A stretch of 64,000 bases of DNA, from assembly GCF_010183535.1 (NCBI RefSeq), contig NC_071332.1:19034001-19098000 (forward strand), read 5' to 3'. Made by a program: the position numbers and the translations under genes. Positions 43,169 through 53,002 of this stretch are shown piece after piece (position 1 is the first letter of the stretch; each line of letters starts with the position of its first letter). The stretch comes from Caenorhabditis remanei (lineage: Eukaryota; Nematoda; Chromadorea; Rhabditida; Rhabditidae). The notes under the pieces are model-generated. The model was not told where the DNA came from and searched no databases. It was given only the letters and a program-made list of their open reading frames with translations.

Positions 43169-44434
43169 TTATTGTGTTCTTTCGAGGTTAACGAACTGAT
43201 GCAAATATCGATTGCCTTCCACTCGATATTCTAGTTCGTAGAATTCGTTGGTTCCAGGAATTGGATAACGACGAAGCGACGGGAAGTTTGGAACCATAGC
43301 CTCTGGTTCATTGAAATACTTCATGATTTCTCTCTGAGCGTAGACAGCGCATTTTTGAACATCACCATATTTCATGAGTTTCTGAAAATAAAAAGAGAAT
43401 TGGAGACTCCTTCTTGGATTCAAAAAGAGGCCAACCTTGAGAAATTTCGCTTTCAAACCGCCTGCAGGTTTTCCTCCGAGTGTCAGAGTGAATCGAGGAC
43501 AGTTGTATAGAGGTTCCAGTGGAAATCTAGAAGTGGGTGTTGGACTATAAATATACAACATTTTAGCTTTTTGGCATTGCTCGGATTCAATAATTTCAAA
43601 TATTTCTTCGCGTTTTGGATTCTCGACGAACATTTCGATCTCTTCAAGTACACCGGGAATCATAAAATGCAAATCGATTTTTGATGAACTCAAACTGGGA
43701 AATTCGACCTTCTTCACGTGAAGTTTTCGATTCGATTCGTCCAGCTCTTCAATTAGTTTCTTCCAATATTCGTCTGGTTCCTCAATCTCCAATTTCTCCA
43801 ATTGAAGTTTCGGGAGCCTTAGAATATTCAACACTAAATACACAGGATTCCGGTAAAAACTGTACGGAATGTTATATTCTTCAATACTGGACGCAAAATA
43901 AGATAACTCCGTCTGGAAGACCGCCCAATGACCCTTACAATATTCAATATTGGTCACTTTCGGATCCCAGTTATCGACTTGAAATCGAACATCCTTGCAT
44001 ACATTACGGAGTTGGAATCTGAAAAATTGATTTGATGAATCATAACTTAGAAATTAAATTGGTTTGTTCACCTGTCATGTAACTTCAAGTTTTCCCCAAT
44101 TTTATTGAAAACGTCTAGTGGCAAATCGGTGAACGAACGGGTTTTCGGATCGGAGCTGAAACTTAAAAACCGTGAATATTGTATGTATTCTGTTTGCATA
44201 CCTTCTATCATAATCCAAACCGAAATTTCCTCGAGCGAATCTCGAAAACCAGAATTCAAACTCTGGATAGTCAATGAAGTCATCTCCCATAGTTTCACAT
44301 ATATTTTTGTGTGCTTCGAAACTCAATTTCGTCCGCAATTCCGGATTTGCTGCGATTTGTGCCTGTACTTTTTCGAATTCTTCGAGAATTCGTCTACGAG
44401 TAACCACTTGATCTCTCTCGGCGACCTCAGCCAT
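43169..44434 (-). CDS. Type A F-box/FTH protein (370 aa)
   Basis: Exons: 44202-44434, 44072-44155, 43436-44018, 43169-43381; 1113 bp. HTH has R-R-I-L-E-E-F-E-K-V; F-box S-F-T-D-L-P-L-D-V-F-N-K-I-G-E-N; FTH H-F-M-I-P-G-V-L-E-E-I-E-M-F and Y-N-C-P-R-F-T-L-T-L-G-G. The region just after the F-box is unusual, with Y-C-K-G-H-W-A-V-F-Q-T. The last intron is the 54-nt in-frame type. The tail ends N-L-E-R-T-Q instead of R-K-Q. Type I upstream block at 44598-44670. Confidence 0.9.
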
Positions 44435-44597
44435 TATTAAGGTTATTTCTGAAAAAGGGGGAAATTAGTAGAGTGAAACGTTTCGAAATGAACGGAAAAC
44501 ACGATATTAATTAAAATTCCAGCACTTTCATAACTTTTCAGCGAGAAATCGATGCATTCGAAGTAAATCTCAAAAAACACGAGGCTGAAAAGTTTAA

Positions 44598-44670
44598 AAA
44601 CGATGTAAATGTTGGCGCGTACGATATGGTACATTGTCCGCATTGCGTATTTTGAGAACCACCGTAGTTG
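44598..44670 (-). promoter_or_regulatory. Conserved upstream block, type I
   Basis: - strand: ACTACGGTGGTTCTCAAAAT, ACGCAATGCGGACAATGTAC, CATATCGTACGCGCC. It lies ~165-235 bp before the ATG at 44434 and is immediately bordered by a palindromic MITE. Confidence 0.55.
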
Positions 44671-44845
44671 TTATGAATTCATTTTTATCTGTGCATGGGA
44701 AGACCGCGCCGCACTCGCGCGGCGGCCACGACCATTTTTTGCGACAGTGTTCAAAAATGGAACGCAGCGTTAAAATGGGAGTGGGCGTGGCCGCCGCGCG
44801 AGTGCGGCGCGGTCTTCCCATGCACAGATAAAAATGAATTCATAA
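44671..44845. mobile_element. 175-bp near-perfect palindromic MITE
   Basis: TTATGAATTCATTTTTATCT, GTGCATGGGAAGACCGCGCC and GCACTCGCGCGGCGGCCACG are followed, after a ~55-bp loop, by the same words inverted. Arms of ~60 bp are almost identical, so it is young. GC-rich, unlike surroundings. Confidence 0.85.
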
Positions 44846-45043
44846 TAGTTAAAAGTAATTTGAGGAGCTTCTGTCATTTTTGGAGAAAAAATACTAAAAA
44901 ATTTAGGGATTTCAACGATTTTAACGTATTTTTAGCAGTAAAAGAAGCAATAAAAACAGAATTCATAGCAAAAACAAGAAAAAACAAACAAGGAGAACAA
45001 AGTAATAACAAATTGACAAGGGTTAAACAGATATTATCGAAAT

Positions 45044-45155
45044 AAAAAAGTTCCGACATTTTTTACCGACGCGTGTTTGCGGACTCAATGCAAAATTTAA
45101 TAATTTAGCACTATGTCCGCAAACACGCGTCGGTAAAAAATGTCGGAACTTTTTT
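45044..45155. mobile_element. 112-bp palindrome
   Basis: AAAAAAGTTCCGACATTTTT, TACCGACGCGTGTTTGCGGA and the inverted match at 45114-45155 form ~42-bp arms. It lies just downstream of the gene ending at 45191. Confidence 0.8.
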
Positions 45156-45190
45156 GTCGCGACAATAAGTTGAATATGAAAAAGAAGTAA

Positions 45191-46473
45191 TTAATGTTTT
45201 CTTTCGAGGGAAACGAACTCCTCTTGGTGTCTATAACGGTTAACTTCCACTACATGTTCGAGTTCGTAGAAATCATTGGTTCCAGAAATTGGGTAACGAC
45301 GGAGCGACGGAAAGTTCGGAACCTTAACCTCTGGTTCATTGAAATAGCTCAAGATTTCTCTCTCCGCGTAGAGAACGCATTTTTTAACATCACCGTATTT
45401 CATGAGTGCCTGAAAATAAGAAGAGAATTGGACACTTTTCGTTGGATTCAAAAAGAAGCAAACCTTAAGAAATTTCGATTTCAAACCGTCTGCAGGTTTT
45501 TCTCTGAGTCGCAAAGTGAATCTTGGGCAATTGTATAGAGCATCCAATGGAAATCTAGAAGTGCAGGCGCCACTCTCAATATAAACCATTTTTGCTGATT
45601 GACATTGCTCCGATTCAATAATTTTAGACATTTCTTCGCGTGTTGGATTCCAGAGGACCATTGTGATCTCTTCGAGTACTGTGGGAATCATAAAATGCAA
45701 ATCAATTTTTGATGAATAAAATGGAAATTCGACCTTCTTTACATGAAGTTTCTGATTTGATTTGTTCAGCTCTTCAATCAATTCATTCCAATATATATCT
45801 TGATCCAAAATCGTCAATTTATCCACTTGAAGTTTCGGGAGCTTCAGCGCACCCATCACAAAAGAAGTTGGATTCCGATAAGGACAATAACTGAATATGT
45901 TTTCTTCATTTTGTCCATAATTGCACACCCAAAACGATCTTTGTCCCAACGTCGGTGTGACTCTCCATTCATTCGCACCGTTATAGAAAATCTCGTCTAG
46001 TTTCAGATCCCAGTTATCGACTTGATATCGAAAATCCTTGCACACATCACGGAGATGCATTCTGAATATTTGGCTTATTGAATCAAACCTCCGAATAAGA
46101 TTTTGTTTGATTACCTGTCTTTTAGCTGCAAGTATTCACCAATTTTATTAAAAACGTCTAGTGGCAAGTCGATGATCGAACGGGCTTTTGGATCGGAACT
46201 AAAATCGAGAAACAGCGATTATTAATTTTACTGTGCATACCTTCTATCATAGTCCAATTCAAAATTTCCTTGAAGAAATCTCGAGAACCAGAATTCGAGT
46301 TCCGGATAGTCCAGGAAGTCCACTCCCATAGCTTCACGCAACCTTTCGTGAGCTTCGAAACTCCATTTTCTCCACAATTCCGGCTTTGTTGCGATTTCTG
46401 CTTGTACTTTCTCGAATTCTTTGAGAATACGTCCGCGAAGAGCCAATGGATCTTTATCGGTGACCTCGGCCAT
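45191..46473 (-). CDS. Type A F-box/FTH protein (377 aa)
   Basis: Exons: 46241-46473, 46115-46198, 45464-46061, 45191-45409; 1134 bp. HTH: G-R-I-L-K-E-F-E-K-V ... Y-P-E-L-E-F-W-F-S-R-F. F-box: S-I-I-D-L-P-L-D-V-F-N-K-I-G-E-Y, with I-I where most have F-T. FTH: H-F-M-I-P-T-V-L-E-E-I-T-M-V, with T replacing the usual G. The F-box exon uses a TAG acceptor (ATTTTAG) rather than CAG. The last intron is the 54-nt in-frame type. The tail ends S-L-E-R-K-H. No clear type I block is seen in 46474-46600. Confidence 0.9.
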
Positions 46474-47014
46474 TTTGAAAGTTCTTCACTGAAAAATGAA
46501 CTGATTGGTTTGCTGAAATATTCCGAAATGGCCCAAGGACCAAAGATTGCGGGAAATCGATTAATTTAAGATAACATCTAGGCAAAAACCGTTAAAAATC
46601 GAGTCCCCGGAACTGAAAACTATGTCGAAGAGTATAAACATGGTGCACTTTCGTTTCCTAACTGATTTCAATAAGAACTGACGGTTTTGTCATAAAAACG
46701 CGATTGCTTAATTTATCTGATACGGCTGATTACCTGAATTAAAAGTTGATTTTTTTCAAAAAATATCCTATTGAGAAAGCAATCGAGCTCTAAGTAATGA
46801 CAAACAGTTCCGTACTCGGCCAAAAGCCACCTTTTGGCACTTTTTTGTGAAAAAGTCTTCACAATATAGAGATTTCAACGTTTTAAACGCATTTTTAAAA
46901 AGAAAAAAAGAAATAGAAACAGAATTTATAACAAAAACAACAACAACAAAAAGAGCAAAAAAAGTAACAAATTGGTAATGGTTTAACAGGTAAATTAATT
47001 AGAAACAAAAAAAA
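46474..47014. other. Spacer with a dispersed segment
   Basis: 46566-46715 repeats the segment at 37410-37560. A paired ACGTT motif (ATTTCAACGTTTTAAACGC) lies near 46870. The rest is 3' flank of the gene ending at 47015 and 5' flank of that starting at 46473. No gene is seen. Confidence 0.55.
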
Positions 47015-48273
47015 CTATTGTTTTCTTTCGAGCCGAACGGACTTCTCTTGATATTCTAGTTCGTAGAAATCATTGGTTCCAGGAATCGGATAACGACGGA
47101 GCGACGGGAAGTTCGGAACCATTGCCTCCGGTTCATTGAAATGCTTCAAGATTTGGCAGTGAGCGTAAATAACACATTTTTGAACTTTGCCTTCTTTCAT
47201 GAGTTTCTGAAAATAACGAGATAATTGGAGACTCTTCTTCGAATTCAAAAAGAAGCTAACTTTGAGAAATTTCGCTTTTAAACCGTATGCCGGACTTCCT
47301 CCCAGTTTCAGAGTGAATCTTGGGCAATTGTATAGAACATCTGATGGAAATTGTGAAAAGATTATCGGACTCTCAATATACACCAGTTTCGCAGCCTGAC
47401 ATTGCTCCGATTTAACAATTTCAGTAATGTCTTCGCGTGTTGGATCAACGAGGAACATTTTGATCTCTTCAAGAACTCCGGGAATCATATAGTTCAAATC
47501 AATTTTCGCTCGACGTTGACGGTTTTGAAATTCCACATTCTTAACATGAAGTTTCCGATTTGATGCGTCCAGTCGCTTAACCAATTTCTTCCACATAATT
47601 CCTTGTGGGTCAATCGTCATTTTCTCTAATTGGAGTTTCGGATGTTTCAGCACACTCATCACGAAAGAAATAGGATATCGGTGAAAACCAGGACGAAGAC
47701 TGTTATTTTCATTTAGTTCAAAATTGTCCGCACAGTAAGGTGCGGGTCTCGATGTCTGCCAAATTCTCCAATCATTCGCACTGCTATAGCAAATCTTAGT
47801 CACTTTTGGATCCCAGTTATCGACTTGAATTCGAATATCTTTGCACACATTACGGAGTTGGAATCTGAAAAATTGATTCGTTGAATCAGTCTCCGAATTT
47901 GATTTTGTTTGTTTACCTGTCATGTAACTCCAACGTTTCACCAATTTTTTCGAAAACGTCTTGTGGTAAATCGGAGAGCGGGCGGATTTTTGGATCGGAA
48001 CTGAAATTGACAAACTGTGAATTTTGTTTATACTCTATTTGCATACCTTCTATCATAATCCAATTCGAAATTTCCTCGAGCGAATCTTAAGAACCAGAAT
48101 TCGAATTCTGGATAGTTAATGAAGTTCCACCACTTTACCACTTTACACAACTCTTTGTGAGCTTCGAAACTCAATTTTCTCCACAATTCCGGTTTTGCTG
48201 CGATTTGTATCTGCACTTTTTCGAATTCATTAAGAATTCGTCTACGAGTAACCAATGTATCTCTCTCGGCCAT
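47015..48273 (-). CDS. Type A F-box/FTH protein (368 aa)
   Basis: Exons: 48047-48273, 47917-48000, 47261-47864, 47015-47206; 1107 bp. The HTH has a changed core: C-K-V-V-K-W-W-N-F-I-N-Y-P-E-F-E-F-W where others have V-L-G-D-D-F-I-D-Y. The F-box exon reads R-P-L-S-D-L-P-Q-D-V-F-E-K-I-G-E-T. FTH: L-N-Y-M-I-P-G-V-L-E-E-I-K-M-F. The last intron is 54 nt and in frame, so one open frame covers 47015-48013. Its 5' flank (48290-48470) matches that of the gene starting at 38984, including GACATTTCGGTACTAATCTG, so these two share a different upstream type. Confidence 0.9.
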
Positions 48274-48463
48274 TTCGTGAGGTTTACTGAAAAATAATGA
48301 AAATATACGACTGAAAGTGAATGTAATGAACGAAATAGGCGGAAGACTCGAAGAGATGCTTTAAATATCTAAAAACTAGTGTCAAATTGTTTTGTTTTTT
48401 GTTTTTGACATTTCGGTACTAATCTGACGTCCGGTGTGAATTGAATTAGAAAGAAAAGAAGAA

Positions 48464-50304
48464 TTACTGTTTTCTTTCGAGGCGGACAAGATTCTCTCGA
48501 AAGTCGGGTCCCTTTCGAGATTCGACTTCTTCTCGATATTCTAGTTCGTAGAATTCGTTGGTTCCTGGAATCGGATAACGACGAAGCGACGGGATGTCCT
48601 GAACCATGGCTTCCGGTTCATTGAAATACTTCAAGATTTCACTTGGACTGAAGGGAATATCTGACGGCTCGAGCATGTAGATAACGCATTTTTGTACTAC
48701 ATCTTTTTTCATGAGTGTCTGAAAATAACGAGACTACTTTTTGAGGTTCCGGGACGTCTCGCTACCAGACGTTTCACCACCAATTTTCGGAAAATTTCCA
48801 AAGCTCTATGGGGGAAATCATACTTGCATAATATTGGCCCGGCCCGGTCGGCCCGGAGGCAAAAAATTTGCACGATTTTTACAGAAAATATTTTTTATCA
48901 AAAATAGTCGAAATTCCTATGTAAACTTGTGTTTTATAGAAATGTAAAAACATAGTCGAAAAGTCGACTTTTTTGCAAAAAATCGAAATTTTTTAAAAAT
49001 TTTTGTACTGTGACCCGGGCCGGTGAAAATTCTCGAATCGGCTCGGCCCGGCCCGTTGCAAGTATGGAGAAAATAACATACCACTAGCATGCATTGATAA
49101 TTAATATGTTTTTCCCCAAAAAGCTTTGGAAATTTTCCGGGAATTGGTGAAACGTCTGATGGCGAAATTCTAACCTTGAGGAAGTTTGGTTTATAAACAT
49201 CTTCATGTTTTCCTTTGACTCGCAAAGTGAATCGAGGACAATTGTATAGAACATCCAATGGAAATTTTGAAATGACAGTCGGGCTATCAATATAAACCAT
49301 TTTAGCTGCTTGACATTGCTCCGATTCAAAAATTTCAGACAATTCATTGCGTTCTGGATACAAAAGCAATATTGTGATGTCTTCGAGTACTCCGGGAATC
49401 ATAAAGTGTAGATCAATTTTTGATGAACGGTAAAAATTTGAGAAAACGACCTTCTTCACATGAAGTTTTTGATTCGATTTGTCCAATCGTTTAATCAATT
49501 TCTTCCAATCGTGATCTTCTCTATAAATAGTCAATTCCTCCAATTGAAGTTTCGGGTGTTTCAGCACATTCATCACGAAAGACATGGGATTACTATTATT
49601 GAATCTGTCATGTATTTCCATAGTTTGTGAAAAATAGCCTTCGCGTCTTGACTTGTGATCAATAGACCATACCTTCACAGTGTAATAACAAATCTTGGCT
49701 ACTTTTGGATCCCATTTATCGACGTGAGCTCGAAAATCCTTGCACACATTTCGGAGTTCCAATCTGAAAAATTGATTTGATGAATCAAATTTCAATTTTG
49801 ATTTTGTTTGATTACCTGTCATATAACCTCAAGTATTCGCCAACTTTTTCAAAAGTATCCCACGGCAAGTCGAGGAATGAGCGGGCTTTCGGATCGGAAC
49901 TGAAATTGACAAACTGTGAATATTGTTTACCGTAAAAACTGTATTTGAGGTGCATGCAACTCTATTGTTCAAGGGGTCCGTCGGAGTGCAACTCTATTAG
50001 AGGTGCAATTCAAATTAAGGGACACCTCAAATACAGTTTTTACGGTATATTCTATTTGCCTATTTGCATACCTTCTATCATAATCCAAATTGAAATTTCC
50101 TTGAAGAAATCTTGAAAACCAGAATTCAAACTCCGGATAGTCAATGAAGTCCTCTCCCAGCACCTTACACAACTCTTTGTGAGCTTCGAAACTCAATTTT
50201 CTCCACAATTCCGGATTTATTGCGATTTGTGTTATTACTTTTCCGAATTCTTCGAGAACACGTATACGAGTAGCCAATGGATCTCTCTCGGTGACATTGT
50301 CCAT
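48464..50304 (-). CDS. Type A F-box/FTH protein with transposon-filled introns (386 aa)
   Basis: Exons: 50072-50304, 49816-49899, 49175-49763, 48464-48718; 1161 bp. HTH: R-I-R-V-L-E-E-F-G-K-V; F-box: S-F-L-D-L-P-W-D-T-F-E-K-V-G-E-Y; FTH: H-F-M-I-P-G-V-L-E-D-I-T-I-L. The long tail exon contains E-Y-R-E-E-V-E-S-R-K-G-P-D-F before R-L-E-R-K-Q. Intron 1 holds a 120-bp palindrome (49928-50047) and the last intron (456 bp) holds two nested elements. Coding exons remain intact, so both insertions are apparently tolerated if spliced. Confidence 0.87.
48766..49166. mobile_element. Nested elements in a last intron
   Basis: The outer element has inverted arms CAGACGTTTCACC ... GGAAAATTTCCAAAGCT and AGCTTTGGAAATTTTCC ... 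GGTGAAACGTCTG (about 48766-49166). Inside it, 48819-49066 is a GGCCCGG-family copy with perfect ends CATACTTGCA and TGCAAGTATG. Its flanks GGGGAAAT and GAGAAAAT are a probable, slightly decayed 8-bp duplication. So the outer palindrome inserted first and a hAT-like element landed within it. Confidence 0.75.
49928..50047. mobile_element. 120-bp palindromic MITE (TACCGTAAAAACTG family)
   Basis: TACCGTAAAAACTGTATTTG at the left and its inverse at the right end, with GGTGCA / TGCA(A)CTCTATT words inside. It lies in intron 1 of the gene at 48464-50304. A longer relative is at 50639-51020. Confidence 0.8.
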
Positions 50305-50470
50305 TTTGAAGGGTTTTACTGAAAAAGGGGAGAAAATTAGGAGGCTGAAACGTTTCGAAGTGTACGAAACACACGATAATCCTTTAAAATGCAAAAATTT
50401 CGAACATTTTGAGCGGAAAATCAATGCATTTACGGTAGAACCTCAAGAAACAAGAAGCTGAAAAATTGAA

Positions 50471-51020
50471 GCCGTACCGAACGGGGAGAAACGGAGAGCG
50501 GGCAGTACATGCGCAAAAACACTGTGGGCACATGGGCAATGTCTAAGAATAGTAATTTAAAAGTCAAATTCACAAATTTCATCACATGTACTGCTCGCCA
50601 TTTCTCCCGCTTTCGTTTATCCCCGTTCGGCCCTCAAATATCGTAAAAACTGTATTTGAAGTGCCCCTCTAATAGTGGTGCCCTCCGACGGACCTTTTGA
50701 AAATTAGAGGTGCATCCTCTAATTGAGGTGCCCCTCTAATACAGTTGCCATCCAGCGAATTACATTTTTCTCTAATATCATCTATTTATTGACTCCGAAC
50801 TGTCCTCTCACATTCTATATCAGCATTTTTGTTGTAAAAACTTAGTTTGCTTCAGGATTTTCTCCGTTTTTACGTAAAAGTTTGATGAATTCGGCGTAAA
50901 AAACTAATGAAATTGAACAAATTCATGAGATAGTTGACCATCGAGGTCGGGCGAATTTGTCGACCACAAATAGAGGTGCGCCCTTTATTTGAATTGCACT
51001 CAAATACAGTTTTTACGGTA
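50471..51020. repeat. Two adjacent palindromic elements in a spacer
   Basis: 50471-50634 has GCCGTACCGAACGGGGAGAA and inverted TTATCCCCGTTCGGC arms, related to 42625-42998. 50639-51020 starts TATCGTAAAAACTGTATTTG and ends CAAATACAGTTTTTACGGTA, related to 49928-50047. Together they fill most of the 50305-51196 spacer; a paired ACGTT motif follows near 51040-51062. No gene. Confidence 0.75.
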
Positions 51021-51196
51021 TTTAACTCTTCAGAATATAGAAATTTCAACGTTTTAAACGTATGTTCAAGTTTGAAAAAAAGAAGAAATAAAACTAGAAT
51101 TCATAACAAAAACAGCAAAAAAAAACAACAAGGAGAACAAAAAAACAACAAACTGACAATGAGTTAACAGATGAAATGAACATGAAAAAGAGGAAA

Positions 51197-52569
51197 TTAT
51201 GGTTTTCTTTCGAAGCGAACAAACTCCTCTCGAAAGCTGACTTTATATTCCTCTGGAATTTCGATTCCCTCTGGAATTTCGATTCCCTCTGGAATTTCGA
51301 ACTCCTCTCGATATTCGATTTCGTAGTATTCGTTTGTTCCTGGAATTGGGTAACGACGAAGCAGTGGGAAGTCCGGAACCATAGCCTCTGGTTCATTGAA
51401 ATATTTCATGATTTGGCTCTGACCGGCACGATATTTGGAAAGATAGAGAACGCATTTTTGAACTTCACCATATTTCATGAGATTCTGAAATTAAGACAAT
51501 TGAAGAATCTTTGTTGAATTTCCAAATTCTGTCCATTACATTTCACCAAAAAGAAGCTAACCTTGAGAAATCTCGATTTCAAACCGTCTGCAGGTCCATA
51601 GAGATACAGAGTGAATCTAGGACAGTTGTACAGAATATCCAACGGAAATCTAGAAGCGGCTGTCCAACTCTCAATATGCACCATTTTAGCTGATTGACAT
51701 TGCTCCGATTCAACAAAATCATACAATTCTCTGCGTTTTGGATCCACGGGGAACATTTTGATCTCTTCAAGTACACCGGGAACCAAAAAGTGCAAATCAA
51801 TTTTAGATGAATGGTAACAGTCTGGAAATTCGACGTTCTTCACAGGAAGTTTCCGATTTGATTCGTCGAGTCGTTTAATCAATTTCTCCCAATATTCGTC
51901 TTGTCTATGAATTGTCAATTTCTCCACTTGAAGTTTCGGAAGCTTCAGAATATTCATCACGAAAGAAATAAGATTCTGGTAATAACCAGAACTGTATCTG
52001 TTATTTTCATCTTGATGAAATTTGCCCACATAAGCCGCTCCGTATCCGGGTGTCCGCTTGACTTTCCAAACATCCGCAGAGCTATAGGAAATCTCGGCTA
52101 GTTTCAGGTCCCAGTTATCAACTTGAAATCGGATATCCTTGCACACATCACGGAGTTGCATTCTGAAGAATTGGCTTATTGAATTGAATTTCGAATAAAT
52201 AATTGTTATGCTTACTTGGTATCTAAATGCAAGTTTTCACCAATTTTATTGAAAATTTCCAATGGTAAGTCGGTGAACGAGCGAGCTTTTGGATCGGATC
52301 TGAAATTGACAAACTGCGAATCTTGTTCATATTTTATTTGCATACCTTCTATCATAATCCAAATTGAAATCTCCTCGAGAGAATCTCGCAAACCAGAATT
52401 CGAATTCCGGAAAATTCACATAATTCTCTCCCATGGCTGCACATACTCTTTTGTGAGCTCTAAATGTCTCTGATCTCCAACATTGCGGGTGGATTGTAAT
52501 ATGCGCCTGTACTTTTCTGTATTCTTTGAGAATACGTCTGCGAGTGGCAAATGGATCACAGATCCACAT
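51197..52569 (-). CDS. Type A F-box/FTH protein with a repeated C-terminal motif (398 aa)
   Basis: Exons: 52346-52569, 52216-52299, 51562-52162, 51197-51484; 1197 bp, the longest A-type protein here. The leader is short (M-W-I-C-D-P-F-A-T-R-R-R-I-L-K-E-Y). The F-box exon reads S-F-T-D-L-P-L-E-I-F-N-K-I-G-E-N. FTH: H-F-L-V-P-G-V-L-E-E-I-K-M-F. The tail holds about three copies of an 18-bp unit giving E-G-I-E-I-P repeats before the F-V-R-F-E-R-K-P end. Type I upstream block at 52736-52812. Expected SCF receptor; the repeat could alter tail length between strains. Confidence 0.88.
51249..51305 (-). repeat. 18-bp coding minisatellite (~3 units)
   Basis: The + strand unit is CTCTGGAATTTCGATTCC, repeated about three times without frame change. 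It encodes E-G-I-E-I-P blocks in the C-terminal exon of the gene at 51197-52569. Paralogs have a single E-x-R-E-E-F stretch there. Confidence 0.8.
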
Positions 52570-52735
52570 TTCTTAGGTTAGTCACTGAAAAATGGAAGAA
52601 TTAGTAGGCTGAAACGTTTTGAAATGAACGAAAAACACGATAATCCTCTAAAATTTCGCAATTTTCAAACATTTTCAGCGAGAAATCAATGCATTTTTAG
52701 GGAAAACCGGACGAAACACGAGGTTAAAAAGTTTT

Positions 52736-52812
52736 AAAAAATGATGACAATGTTTGCGCGTAAGATATGGTACATTGTCCGCAATGCGTACTTTGAGAAC
52801 AACCGTAGTCAG
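52736..52812 (-). promoter_or_regulatory. Conserved upstream block, type I
   Basis: - strand: CTGACTACGGTTGTTCTCAA, AGTACGCATTGCGGACAATG, TACCATATCTTACGCGC and CATTGTCATCATTTTTTAAA. It lies 165-245 bp before the ATG at 52569. The remaining spacer to 53002 holds a paired ACGTT motif near 52870-52890. Confidence 0.55.
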
Positions 52813-53002
52813 ATGAATGTAATTTTGACGAAATTTGGTAATTTTCGAGTTTTATGGTACTAAAATAGAGGAATTTAAACGTTGTAAACGTTTTTTGAGA
52901 GTTTTTATGTGGAAAAACATAACAGAACATTCATTACGATAACAATAAAAACACAATGACAACAAATTGGTAACAAGTTAACAGTTTTCAGAAAAAAAAC
53001 AA

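Noticed and set aside
44594..44831. Arginine-rich frames on both strands
   Set aside because: They come from a 175-bp near-perfect palindrome.
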